In this document: positions 32,884 to 41,576 of the stretch, piece by piece
Layout: every line of letters begins with the position of its first letter
Numbering within the stretch: position 1 is the stretch's first letter
Assembly: GCF_025628885.1 (NCBI RefSeq)
Contig: NZ_JAOTIF010000004.1
Span: 124,001-188,000, forward strand
Direction: 5' to 3'
Source: Paraflavisolibacter caeni
GTDB taxonomy: Bacteria; Bacteroidota; Bacteroidia; Chitinophagales; Chitinophagaceae
DNA length: 64,000 nt
Made by a program: the position numbers and the translations under genes
Notes under the pieces: model-generated
Told to the model about the DNA's origin: nothing
The model's database searches: none
Seen by the model: only the letters and a program-made list of their open reading frames with translations

Positions 32884-34767
32884 TCAACTATTTTTAATCA
32901 TGGAAATTTTTTTCTTTCCATGTAAAAGAATTTTCAATGTTCTCCTTTTCAGGGAGATGGCAACATTCTCCTTATGCTCTTCAGCATTCTGTGTATACAC
33001 TGATATAATATTCCTGTAAGAGAGCACTCCTGTAATTTTATTATCATCTTCACTAATGACAGGTACAACATCCAAATTTTCACGAGCCATGATTTCTACA
33101 GCCTTTTTCAAATTGTCTTCTGTTCTCACAACAAATCGTTTTCGCTGTATCAGAACTTCTATATTAGAATCATCGTTAAAATGTAGATTAAAAATATCAG
33201 ATGAACTGATAACTCCTTTGAAGTTCCCTTCTTGATCTGCAACCACGTAATAGTTTTGTTGATGTAGTTTTTTTTCTTTTATCCAGGCTCGTACTTCATT
33301 AGCCGTAGCTGTGTGGTCAAGTACTATTGCTTCGTCTGTTTGAACTTGTTTTACTTTTAGGTTATTTAATATGTCCGGCTCATAAATATGTGGCGTGGCT
33401 ACGCCTCTGCGAGCAATTTTTTCTGTCATGATAGTATTTTTCATCAGGAGATAGGAGATAAGATAGGAGCCAACACAGGCCGCCAATAATGGCAACAATG
33501 CATTGGCCTGTTGTGTTGTTTCAATTGCAAAAACAATCGAGGTTAATAATGCCCTCGATGCTCCGGCAAACATTGCTGACATTCCTACCAGGGCAGCTAC
33601 TGTTATAGTCATTCCGCTATCAGGAAACAAATAAAGGGCTCCTGTTCCTAAGAGTGCGCCGGTAGCGCCGCCAATTGTCAGTAAAGGAGCCAATGTGCCG
33701 CCTGAAGTTCCGCTTCCTAGTGCAATTGCCCACGAAATGAATTTCATAATGCAAAGCGAAAGAACAATACTTATTGCTGTTTTTCCAGAAAGTAGATCAG
33801 TAATATTTTCATAGCCAACACCTAAAGTACGTGGGGCGAAATAACCAATAAATCCAACAACCAAGCCTCCTAACATTGGCCACCACATCCAGTGAATAGG
33901 TAGTTTTTCAAACGCATCTTCAATAAAATACACCACTTTGGTTATGGCGGCGGCTAAAATTCCTATTACCAGTCCAATACCACTGTATATGGCCAATGCA
34001 CTATTGGTAGGAGTTTCAATGAATGGGGTAGGGAATACAGCTCCTGGCTCAAATAATAAATGGTGACCGGCAGCACCAGTGATACACGCAAGTGCAACTG
34101 GAATAATAGAACGAGGGGAGAATTCAAACAATAACAATTCAATAGCCAGGAAGATTGCCGCAATAGGACTACCAAAGATGGCAGACATTCCAGCAGTTGC
34201 TCCTGAGGCGAGAAGGATTTTTCTTTCATAGGAGCTAATTTTAAGCAACTGGCCTATAGTTGATCCAAGCGCACCACCAGTGGCAATGATCGGCCCTTCG
34301 GCACCAAATGGTCCGCCTGTTCCGATCGAAATGGCTGCTGATACTGGTTTTAAGTAAGTTATGGAAGGCCGGATTTTACTTTTGTTGACCAGGATCTGTT
34401 CCATGGCCTCCGGAATGCCATGCCCTCTGATTGCCTTGGAGCCGTATAAGGCCATCAATCCTACAATAATACCCCCAATAGCAGGAATCAAAATGACTAA
34501 AACGCTAAGGGAATTTGAGACTGGTGAAGATGCATGTGTCGAAAGTTTTTGGTAAAATGAAATATTGGTGATCAGGTTAATGAGGTAAACCAGCAACTTA
34601 GCCAGGATACTTACAAAACCAGCGATCAGAATTGTCAGGAGCGACAAATATAAAAGCCGCTTTTTGTCTGATCTTGCAGTAGGACTTACATCCTGTGGGG
34701 TTACATTGTCATCGAGAGAAACTGAAATTGGAATACGGTTAATAGGTTCCTTTGCTAATTGATTCAT
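32884..34767 (-). CDS. CLC-type chloride channel/transporter with CBS domains
   Basis: 627 residues from MNQLAKEPINRIPISVSLDD (34767). Membrane part about 40-440, with the selectivity and gating segments RGHGIPEAMEQ, GGPFGAEGPIIATGG (gating Glu retained) and GSGTSGGTLAPLL. Two CBS domains fill about 470-600 (FKGVISSSDIFNLHF, KAVEIMARENLDVVPVISED). Where E. coli CLC has Ser107 in GSGIP, this protein has His. Where E. coli has the proton Glu203 in the IEEM group, this protein has Leu (FLAIELLLF). These differences suggest a channel or a different coupling rather than the classic H+/Cl- exchanger. The CBS pair may sense nucleotides. It is followed by a hypothetical gene. Confidence 0.88.
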   Translation of the reverse strand: MNQLAKEPINRIPISVSLDDNVTPQDVSPTARSDKKRLLYLSLLTILIAGFVSILAKLLVYLINLITNISFYQKLSTHASSPVSNSLSVLVILIPAIGGIIVGLMALYGSKAIRGHGIPEAMEQILVNKSKIRPSITYLKPVSAAISIGTGGPFGAEGPIIATGGALGSTIGQLLKISSYERKILLASGATAGMSAIFGSPIAAIFLAIELLLFEFSPRSIIPVALACITGAAGHHLLFEPGAVFPTPFIETPTNSALAIYSGIGLVIGILAAAITKVVYFIEDAFEKLPIHWMWWPMLGGLVVGFIGYFAPRTLGVGYENITDLLSGKTAISIVLSLCIMKFISWAIALGSGTSGGTLAPLLTIGGATGALLGTGALYLFPDSGMTITVAALVGMSAMFAGASRALLTSIVFAIETTQQANALLPLLAACVGSYLISYLLMKNTIMTEKIARRGVATPHIYEPDILNNLKVKQVQTDEAIVLDHTATANEVRAWIKEKKLHQQNYYVVADQEGNFKGVISSSDIFNLHFNDDSNIEVLIQRKRFVVRTEDNLKKAVEIMARENLDVVPVISEDDNKITGVLSYRNIISVYTQNAEEHKENVAISLKRRTLKILLHGKKKISMIKNS

Positions 34768-34813
34768 TAATAAATAATTTGTATTTAATGAGTAATGCAC
34801 ACTTTCTGCGGGA

Positions 34814-35494
34814 TTAATATTTGATGAAGGATTGCAATGCTTTAGGATCGTTGATCTTTATGCTTTTACCTGAAGTGGAAAGAATTCCTTTGCCAGTTAG
34901 CTCTGTAAAGAATTTGAAAACTGTTTCATAAGTCGTTCCCGCATAGGAAGCAATATCCTGACGACTAATTTGAAGCGATATATAACCGTTTTCATCTGTA
35001 CCGAATGCATCTATGATTTCAAAAAGAGCCAATACAATCCGGCCTTTTACCTCCATGTGGACAAGATCGCGCATCCTTTTTTCTGCCTTTTGAAGCTCTT
35101 GTGCAAAAACCTGCATGAGCTGATTAGATAGCGCGGGATTGGCAATTAAAGAGGCTTCCAGGAAGCTGTTATCAATAAAACATACTTTACAATCCTCCAA
35201 AGCTGTGGCCGAGATTGGATAAAACGGATCTCCTCCAAATCCTCTATGCCCTAATACATCCCCTGCCTTGGCAAAGCGCAGTATAAGTTCTTTTTGTTCT
35301 CCCCAATTCATTGTAACCTTTACACTACCCTCATAAATAAAGAAAATGCCTTTTACAGGTTCGCCTTCCTGGAATATCTTTTTGCCTTTTTTAAAAGAAA
35401 AAGTGGTTTTTTTTAATTCTATCAAGCTTTTCCAAGCCGGCAGACTATGCTTGCATAAAAAACAGCGGTCTAACAGGCAGTCTTCCTTTTGCAT
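34814..35494 (-). CDS. Crp/Fnr-family transcriptional regulator
   Basis: 226 residues. N-terminal CLLDRCFLCKHSLPAW carries three Cys in a pattern that could, by analogy with Fnr, hold a metal or sense redox, but Fnr itself uses four. The jelly-roll core (FSFKKGKKIFQEGEPVKGIF, then RFAKAGDVLGHRGFGGD) is a cNMP-like effector domain, and the HTH is at about 170-205 (ISRQDIASYAGTTYETVFKF). The ligand is unknown. It lies directly upstream of the CBS-CLC gene on the same strand (46 bases apart), and its product may control the neighbouring stress and membrane genes. The divergent desaturase and the candidate small RNA are on its other side. Confidence 0.88.
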   Translation of the reverse strand: MQKEDCLLDRCFLCKHSLPAWKSLIELKKTTFSFKKGKKIFQEGEPVKGIFFIYEGSVKVTMNWGEQKELILRFAKAGDVLGHRGFGGDPFYPISATALEDCKVCFIDNSFLEASLIANPALSNQLMQVFAQELQKAEKRMRDLVHMEVKGRIVLALFEIIDAFGTDENGYISLQISRQDIASYAGTTYETVFKFFTELTGKGILSTSGKSIKINDPKALQSFIKY

Positions 35495-35602
35495 AATGCA
35501 AAAGTAGCTGTTTTATATAAAATATTGTATAGGCAATATTAAAAATGGAAAACAGTGCATATTTAAGTAATTAAATATGGTATTAACAATGTGAAATGGG
35601 TT

Positions 35603-35699
35603 AAAAAAAGGGCTTGGATAGAAATCCAGCCCCGTTTTAAACTAATATCCTTTGAAAAACTATCATTATTGACAGTGGAAAAACAAAAAAGTTTAAAAC
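35603..35699 (-). ncRNA. Candidate structured small RNA
   Basis: About 95-100 bases of gene-free DNA on the minus strand. A promoter-like TTG-N19-TAAATTTG (35733-35704, minus strand) ends about 5-7 bases before the proposed start. The transcript would begin with GTTTTAAAC (35691-35699), which pairs perfectly with GTTTAAAAC at 35634-35642. Between them is a small CTGTC/GATAG hairpin. It ends in a GC-rich terminator hairpin (GGGCTGGAT with ATCCAAGCCC, one bulged base) followed by seven T (35603-35609). The 60-codon frame covering part of this DNA has no protein character. The regulator gene starts at 35494 and reads the same way, so the RNA could also be a leader of it if the terminator is conditional. 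This is inference from sequence pattern alone. Confidence 0.4.
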
Positions 35700-35703
35700 A
35701 TAT

Positions 35704-35733
35704 CAAATTTATTTCCCCAAGACCTGTTTGCAA
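35704..35733 (-). promoter_or_regulatory. Bacteroidota-type promoter of the candidate small RNA
   Basis: On the minus strand TTG (35733-35731) is separated by 19 bases from TAAATTTG (35711-35704), which fits the Bacteroidota consensus TTG/TTTG at -33 and TAnnTTTG at -7. The DNA is AT-rich, so chance matches are possible. Confidence 0.4.
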
Positions 35734-35902
35734 GTAATCTTCCAATATTTGGAATAATTCTAGATTTTTTGAGCAATATGATCACTCATTACTTAAGTTT
35801 TTATTATATATTCAAATTGTAATTAGGTATTTGGTTTTTAGTGAACATGTTTATTCGTGGTTTAAAGGGGTACCCTTGATTCCTTGACATAAATCATGAC
35901 AA

Positions 35903-36991
35903 ATGGTTAAGCCTATTTATTCTTCTGATAACGAGAAGTCAGTTTTTAATAATCTTCGAAAGGAAGCCCATGTAATTGTAAAATTGCTGGAATCAAAAAG
36001 GAGAAGTGAGATTGTTCTGAAAGCTATACTATTCCCTGCATTTTACTTCCTAATCTACCTTTCGGTATTGTACTGGGGTCGGAATATCTCTATATTCTAT
36101 CTATGTTATTTTTTAATGGGATTGATGCTGGTATTTGTTTTTCTCAATACCATACATGAGGCCGTACACGGCACCATTTTTCAAAGTAAGAGAGCAAATA
36201 ACCTGTATGTATACATTTTTGACCTGATGGGTGCTAATAGCTTTATGTGGAAGACCCGCCATATCAGGTTTCATCATAATTATCCAAATGTTGAAGGGTG
36301 GGATACGGATATTGAGCAAAGTAAATTGGCACGAGTGTTTCCCAATGGTCCATATACTAAAATTCATAAGTATCAGCACATCTACCTGCCGCTGTTGTAC
36401 CCCTTGTACTTAGCCAACTGGCTACTGGTGCGTGATTTTAAAGATTTCTTTATTAAAGGAAGAACCGTTCAAAAGTTGATTCAAATTCCTAAAATTGAAT
36501 ATGTTAAGTTGTTTTTATTGAAAGGGATTTTTCTATTTTATACGGTTGTTCTTCCTAAGTGGATCCTACCAATTTCCTGGATTCAAGTACTCATTGCATT
36601 TTCTATAATGTTATTTACAGCCAGTGTTTTTTCCTTGTTTGTATTACTAAGCCCACATGCAAATACTGAAAATGAATTTCCATTGCCTGATGACCAAAAC
36701 CAACTTTCGCATAGTTGGATGATGCACATGTTGATCACAACCAATGATGTGAGCCATAATAATTGGTTCACTCGATTTTTTATGGGCTGTTTTAATTATC
36801 ATGTAGTTCACCATTTATTCCCCAATATTAACCATGCTTATTATCCGGAGTTAACAATGTTATTGAAACAATATGCTCAGGAATTTAAATTGCCTTACCG
36901 TACATATCCATTGCTCACTTCATTAAAAAACCATTATAAGCTGTTAAAGCAGAATCGCATGACAGAGGATATTTTCGAAGAAACTATGTAA
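35903..36991 (+). CDS. Fatty-acid desaturase family membrane protein
   Basis: 362 residues. Four membrane helices and His boxes of the desaturase/hydroxylase superfamily: HEAVHG (about 86-91), RFHHNYPNVEG (about 123-133) and HHLFPNINHAYY towards the end. The enzymes use a di-iron site and oxygen to put a double bond or hydroxyl into an acyl chain; which lipid is used here cannot be told. The C-terminal part is hydrophilic (EFKLPYRTYPLLTSL). It is divergent from a Crp/Fnr regulator, which may control it, with a candidate small RNA between them. Start at MVKPIYSSDN; no Shine-Dalgarno. Confidence 0.88.
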   Translation: MVKPIYSSDNEKSVFNNLRKEAHVIVKLLESKRRSEIVLKAILFPAFYFLIYLSVLYWGRNISIFYLCYFLMGLMLVFVFLNTIHEAVHGTIFQSKRANNLYVYIFDLMGANSFMWKTRHIRFHHNYPNVEGWDTDIEQSKLARVFPNGPYTKIHKYQHIYLPLLYPLYLANWLLVRDFKDFFIKGRTVQKLIQIPKIEYVKLFLLKGIFLFYTVVLPKWILPISWIQVLIAFSIMLFTASVFSLFVLLSPHANTENEFPLPDDQNQLSHSWMMHMLITTNDVSHNNWFTRFFMGCFNYHVVHHLFPNINHAYYPELTMLLKQYAQEFKLPYRTYPLLTSLKNHYKLLKQNRMTEDIFEETM

Positions 36992-37135
36992 TTGCAGGAA
37001 ACTATCTATTTATATACATGCAGGTTTGCAATAGATTCGTAAAGTTTATCGATGATTGCAAACTTGGAAAATAATAGGTGGAATGGTGTTTGTTTTGACT
37101 ATTCTTAAGCTGATTAATATATAAAACAGCATGAT

Positions 37136-37471
37136 ATGGGATTTATATTAGAATTGTTATTCAATGCATTTGTATTATTGATGTTGTCCCGCATAATCTC
37201 ATCAGTACATGTAAAGGATTATGGAACAGCTGTCGGTGTGGCACTGGTGATTGCCATATTAAATGCAACCATAGGAGCTATTTTACGTTTTCCATTAAAT
37301 CTGTTCACTCTTTTCTTATTAAGTTTTTTAATCCGGCTGTTTGTTACAGCTATTATGATCAAAATTGCGGACGCTTTTTTCAGTGGTTTTGAAGTGAAGT
37401 CTTTTACAACAGCTTTTATTATGGCTGTAATATTAGCATTAGCAGGAGCCTTGTTTTCTTTTATCGTTTGA
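37136..37471 (+). CDS. Phage-holin-family-4-like small membrane protein
   Basis: 111 residues with four membrane helices, in the pattern of the YvlD/holin superfamily IV proteins: a first helix (LLFNAFVLLMLSRII), SSVHVKDYGTAVGVALVIAI, LNATIGAILRFPLNLFTLFL, LSFLIRLFVTAIMIKIADAF and a last helix. The PLNLFTLFLL and ADAFFSGF motifs are typical. Despite the name, the chromosomal members are not known to lyse cells; their role is open. It sits between the desaturase and the second CLC gene, all on the plus strand. Confidence 0.85.
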   Translation: MGFILELLFNAFVLLMLSRIISSVHVKDYGTAVGVALVIAILNATIGAILRFPLNLFTLFLLSFLIRLFVTAIMIKIADAFFSGFEVKSFTTAFIMAVILALAGALFSFIV

Positions 37472-37572
37472 GAAACGTCTCTATTAAATTTTATGGGAAT
37501 CGAAATTGATGAATGCCTTATATACGCTCACGTGATTGATTATGTATTTACTTTGCAGTCATAAGTGAGTGG

Positions 37573-38916
37573 ATGAGCAATTTGAAGAAACAAATAAAGC
37601 TTATAACCGGCGTATTAGCTACTGAAAAGTTTAAAGAAAATTTTTTACAGGCATTTCCTTTGTGGGTAGCTTCATTATTGACAGGACTGATTGCAGTAGG
37701 ATATGCTGGTCTTTTTGGCTATGCAGAGCAATTGCTGAAATATTTATTTCATGCTCATAGGTGGTCAATATTCATATTAACTCCATTGTGCTTTATAGTT
37801 GCCTGGTGGATTGTTCAAAAATTTGCACCTAATGCAAAGGGGAGTGGAATCCCCCAAGTAATGGCTGCTATTGAGTTGTCAAATCCAAAGTATAATGATA
37901 AAATTGATAAACTGCTTAGTTTTCGCATTATTATTATCAAGATTTTATCGAGTATCACCATGGTTTTGGGTGGAGCTGCGATTGGAAGAGAAGGGCCTAC
38001 CATTCAAATAGCAGGTTCTGTATTTCGTCTTATTAATAAATGGATTCCAGAAAGTTGGCCAAAGCTTTCCCGGCAGAGTTATATTCTTACCGGAGCTGCT
38101 GCAGGATTAGCTGCAGCTTTTAATACGCCTTTAGGGGGTGTAGTATTTGCTATGGAAGAGCTGGCGCGTATTCATGTGCGTTTCTTCAGAACCGCTCTCT
38201 TTTCAGCAGTGATCATAGCTGGTTTAACAGCGCAAGGAATCCTTGGGCCTTATTTATATCTTGGTTACCCATATGTTGGAAGCCTGCGCTTTACAATATT
38301 TTTCGGCATTGGGATTACTGCAATACTGACTGGCATTGGCGGCAGTTTGATGGCAAAGCTAATATTGAAAATATTAAAATGGCGGAGTGCTATCTTAATG
38401 CCTGCAAAAATTATCGGATTTATACTATTATCAGGTATCGTCATTTCCTTGATAGCTTTTTTTCTTAATGAAAAGGTGCTTGGTTCCGGCAAAGAATTAA
38501 TGACTACGGTATTGTTTACTGCTGATAAACACGAAGATTGGCTAACTGTTTTGCTGCGTATGGTGGGACCAGCTATTTCTTTTGGCACTGGTGCTGCTGG
38601 TGGTGTATTTGCACCATCTCTTGCAGCTGGTGCAAGTATTGGGGCATTTATATCAGGTTTATTTGACTTTTTTGGCTCAAATGCCAATATTCTTATTCTT
38701 AGTGGAATGGTTGGATTCCTTACAGGTGTTACCCGGACGCCATTTACTTCCGCTATTTTGGTGCTAGAAATGACGGATAGGCATAGCGTAATTTTTCACT
38801 TGATGATTGCAGCTTTGCTTTCAAATTTAGCTGCTCTTTTAATTGATAAACATTCTTTTTATGATCAACTGAAAAAGCAGTATTTATTGGAGATTACAGG
38901 TAATACAAAAACGTGA
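37573..38916 (+). CDS. CLC-type chloride/proton exchanger (no CBS domain)
   Basis: 447 residues, membrane part only. The key signatures of the exchanger are all here: AKGSGIPQVMAA (Ser of the GSGIP selectivity motif), GREGPTIQIAG (gating Glu), the EE pair in VVFAMEELARIH (the second Glu lines up with proton Glu203 of E. coli ClcA), and GTGAAGGVFAPSLAAG. By these residues it should be a 2Cl-/1H+ antiporter, unlike the CBS-bearing CLC at 32884. Unlike that protein it has no cytoplasmic domain. It starts 101 bases after the holin-like gene on the same strand. Function in acid or salt stress is plausible. Confidence 0.9.
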   Translation: MSNLKKQIKLITGVLATEKFKENFLQAFPLWVASLLTGLIAVGYAGLFGYAEQLLKYLFHAHRWSIFILTPLCFIVAWWIVQKFAPNAKGSGIPQVMAAIELSNPKYNDKIDKLLSFRIIIIKILSSITMVLGGAAIGREGPTIQIAGSVFRLINKWIPESWPKLSRQSYILTGAAAGLAAAFNTPLGGVVFAMEELARIHVRFFRTALFSAVIIAGLTAQGILGPYLYLGYPYVGSLRFTIFFGIGITAILTGIGGSLMAKLILKILKWRSAILMPAKIIGFILLSGIVISLIAFFLNEKVLGSGKELMTTVLFTADKHEDWLTVLLRMVGPAISFGTGAAGGVFAPSLAAGASIGAFISGLFDFFGSNANILILSGMVGFLTGVTRTPFTSAILVLEMTDRHSVIFHLMIAALLSNLAALLIDKHSFYDQLKKQYLLEITGNTKT

Positions 38917-38986
38917 AAATAAAATTTATATACATAATTATAGTGAATCCTGAATTTTGATCTTAAAATCTAGGATCTTTTCATCA

Positions 38987-39829
38987 TTAATTATTTCTTT
39001 TAATAACCAGAACTGGGGTCTTTGAATGATGTAAGATCCTCTGTGTGTACGGACCAATAAAGAACTGTTTGTTGCTTATATCAATGGAAGGTGTTAATAA
39101 TAGGAGATCGGACCTTAATTCTTCGGCCGTTTTCAGAATTATTTCTGCAATGTTATTTCCAAAGCTATATTGCGAGGAAACCTTTGTTGGCACACCTTCA
39201 GTCCTTTCTTTAAATTCATCCAACAGGTATTCAAATAATTGCTCATCATCATCATTTATTTTAGATGACAAACAAAGGATCTCTAAGCTGGTTTCTTGAT
39301 TATTAGACGTCATGCAGCGAATTAAATCATATTTTTTAAGAACACCAGGTAGCGGTTTTAAGGGAAATAGAACGTTGTTAAATTGTTTGAATTTCTTTTT
39401 AGTTGGTATAATCAACACCGGGCAGCTGGCATATTTAATTACTTTATAAGTATTAGTGCCTATGAATAGTTCTCTATAACCTGATGCTCCATGCGCTCCC
39501 ATCACGATCAGATCACAGGAGTATTTATTTGCTGTATTTACAATAGATGCAGTGATAGGGCCTTCACCCATGATCAACCTGGGAACTTTACCCAATTTTA
39601 ACTGGGCTGCATCAGCCAAGGCATTTAAAACATCGCCAAAATTGTCTTCTATTTTATGATTTCCATGCAGATTTGTATGGTCATATTCGAAAGTATTGTC
39701 CTGGACATGAATAATTGTTACGGAAGCATTGTTTTTTTGCGCAATAGCAACACCTGTTTCGAAAGCATTCAAAGAGCTCTCACTAAAATCGATTGGCAGT
39801 AGAATGTGGCTTATGGTATTCGCATCCAA
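38987..39829 (-). CDS. Tandem universal stress protein (UspA)
   Basis: 280 residues made of two UspA domains. First (1-150): ILLPIDFSESSLNAF, SVTIIHVQDN and IVMGAHGASGYRELFIG, the ATP-binding-type G-2x-G-9x-G(S/T) pattern. Second (150-280): a degenerate first strand (FNNVLFPLKPLPG) and DLLLLTPSIDISNKQFFIGP, ending TPVLVIKRN. Most bacterial Usp proteins are cytoplasmic and raise survival under stress; partner and nucleotide binding are not established here. It is convergent with the CLC gene. Confidence 0.9.
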   Translation of the reverse strand: MDANTISHILLPIDFSESSLNAFETGVAIAQKNNASVTIIHVQDNTFEYDHTNLHGNHKIEDNFGDVLNALADAAQLKLGKVPRLIMGEGPITASIVNTANKYSCDLIVMGAHGASGYRELFIGTNTYKVIKYASCPVLIIPTKKKFKQFNNVLFPLKPLPGVLKKYDLIRCMTSNNQETSLEILCLSSKINDDDEQLFEYLLDEFKERTEGVPTKVSSQYSFGNNIAEIILKTAEELRSDLLLLTPSIDISNKQFFIGPYTQRILHHSKTPVLVIKRNN

Positions 39830-39876
39830 TGTTATAAAGGTGGTTTAGGGCTATACCCTTATGTTCGGGAATTGAT

Positions 39877-40104
39877 TTATCTTACAGTTAACCTGCTTTC
39901 CGAAATGGACTTATTTCTGCTTGAAACAGAATCAATAGAATTCAGAAGCATTAGGTTTACTGATTGTAAGGAATCGTTCTGCAACAAGAGTTCACGATTT
40001 TTTTGTTTATAAAAAACATTCTGATTGATGAGATATCCGTTGGCAAAAATCAATCCTAATATAAAAATTATGAGACCTTTACGTATGCTCAATGTATTCT
40101 TCAT
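39877..40104 (-). CDS. Small single-pass membrane protein with coiled coil
   Basis: 75 residues. A basic start, one membrane helix (KGLIIFILGLIFANGYLINQ) and then a polar helix with hydrophobic positions every three to four residues (LLLQNDSLQSVNLMLLNSID). No family recognised. The codon pattern and the compact layout between the Usp gene and the kinase gene support a real gene, but the evidence is limited to that. Confidence 0.55.
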   Translation of the reverse strand: MKNTLSIRKGLIIFILGLIFANGYLINQNVFYKQKNRELLLQNDSLQSVNLMLLNSIDSVSSRNKSISESRLTVR

Positions 40105-40187
40105 GCCAAATTTTCGAACTTCAACAATAATATATGCAAAGTCCTATGCTAGTCTTAAAAACTGATGAATTTTAGATTAGAAATGAA

Positions 40188-41576
40188 TTAGAAATTATTG
40201 TATTTGCCAGGAATAAAGGAGATTGTGAACTTGGTACCAGTTCCTGGTTTGGATTCAACTGCAATTTCACCTTTATGCAGCTTGATAATCCTGTTGGCTA
40301 ACGACAGCCCTAATCCAAACCCTTCAGTTGAACGGCTATCTTCAACTCTGTAAAAAGGTTCAAATATGCTGTTTAACTCAGATTCAGGTATTCCCTTACC
40401 GGTATCTTCAATGTTAATATACACTTTTGAAGTGTCTGCTGAAAGTCGCACTTTGGCCTCGTGCGATTCAGAATATTTGCAGGCATTAATAACAATATTT
40501 TTAATGGATGTAAATAAAAGTTCCTCATTGCCATAAATAATTAAACTTTCTTCATCTTCAGGCAAATCGCCAAAAGAAAGTAAAACATTATACTGGTTTT
40601 TTAATTTGGCAACTTCAGACGGTAAGCGAAGTACAATTTCATCTAATCGCAGTGGATTGATTTCTATACCGCCTGCACTCCCTGAAGCTTTTGCGAATTC
40701 CAGGAGGGTCTGGGTCAATTTACTCATATGTCTTACATCCTGGTATATTGAGTTCATTACATTCCGATACTCTTCTGCTGTCCTCTCTCTTTGGAGAGAA
40801 ACTTCCAACTGACTGGAAATAGATGTAAGTGGAGTAGATATTTCATGTGATGCATTGGCAATAAACCTTTGTTGCATCTGAAAACTTTCCTGTAAACGGT
40901 TTAGTAATTCATTTAAGGTTTGAGACAAATGGTTCCATTCATCATGATTTTGGGTTGTAGCGATTCGCCTGGTTAAATTTTGCGCTGAAATCTCATTGAC
41001 TTCATCTGCAATTTTTTGTACAGGTTGAAGCAACTTTTTAGAAAAAACCAAACCACTGATAAATGCAATGATATTACCTCCTACAAAACTCAATATTAAA
41101 AAATAAGCAAGTTGGCGCAGAAGCCTATTTCCAAAATCATCATATCCTGAGGCTACAATTACAATCCGATTATTCTTATCCGTATAATGATAGGCTACGG
41201 CGTCTTTATCATTGATTTTGAAATAAACACTTTTTTTCACTCTTGCATCATCCAGTTGCTGATGGGATACAAAGACGGTATCTTCTGGATGGTCGCTAAA
41301 GGAATAAACCTTGTTATTCAAATAATCATAAGCCTGAACGGTTTTGCGTTTGAATGACAACGCTGTTGATGAATCAATCTTTTGCAACAGTTCTGAATTA
41401 AAAATTGCTGATTGACTTAAAAGGCGCCCAGTGGTAATGGCACGGTTCGTAAGCCGGGCTTTCGCATTGTGTTGTCTGTTGGTATATATATTGTAAAAAA
41501 CAGCGCTGCATAATAAGCCAAGAATGGTAAAGACAATAGCTGTAAATAAAAGGGTAATGCGAAGTCTGACCGGCAT
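40188..41576 (-). CDS. Sensor histidine kinase (HAMP, HisKA, HATPase_c)
   Basis: 462 residues. A first membrane helix (about 8-30) and a periplasmic sensor part (about 31-150) are followed by a second helix (LAYFLILSFVGGNIIAFISG), a HAMP linker (KIADEVNEISAQNLTRRIAT), an H box with phospho-His in FIANASHEISTPLTSISSQL, an N box (SIKNIVINACKYSE) and G boxes (EDTGKGIPESEL, TEGFGLGLSLANRI). Complete and canonical. It is coupled to the regulator gene at 41576-42277: the last base of the regulator stop codon is the A of this ATG. The signal sensed is unknown. Confidence 0.95.
   Translation of the reverse strand: MPVRLRITLLFTAIVFTILGLLCSAVFYNIYTNRQHNAKARLTNRAITTGRLLSQSAIFNSELLQKIDSSTALSFKRKTVQAYDYLNNKVYSFSDHPEDTVFVSHQQLDDARVKKSVYFKINDKDAVAYHYTDKNNRIVIVASGYDDFGNRLLRQLAYFLILSFVGGNIIAFISGLVFSKKLLQPVQKIADEVNEISAQNLTRRIATTQNHDEWNHLSQTLNELLNRLQESFQMQQRFIANASHEISTPLTSISSQLEVSLQRERTAEEYRNVMNSIYQDVRHMSKLTQTLLEFAKASGSAGGIEINPLRLDEIVLRLPSEVAKLKNQYNVLLSFGDLPEDEESLIIYGNEELLFTSIKNIVINACKYSESHEAKVRLSADTSKVYINIEDTGKGIPESELNSIFEPFYRVEDSRSTEGFGLGLSLANRIIKLHKGEIAVESKPGTGTKFTISFIPGKYNNF

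Noticed and set aside
35563-35745. 60-codon minus-strand frame over the candidate small RNA
   Set aside because: Contains the predicted terminator and promoter; the peptide has no recognisable feature.
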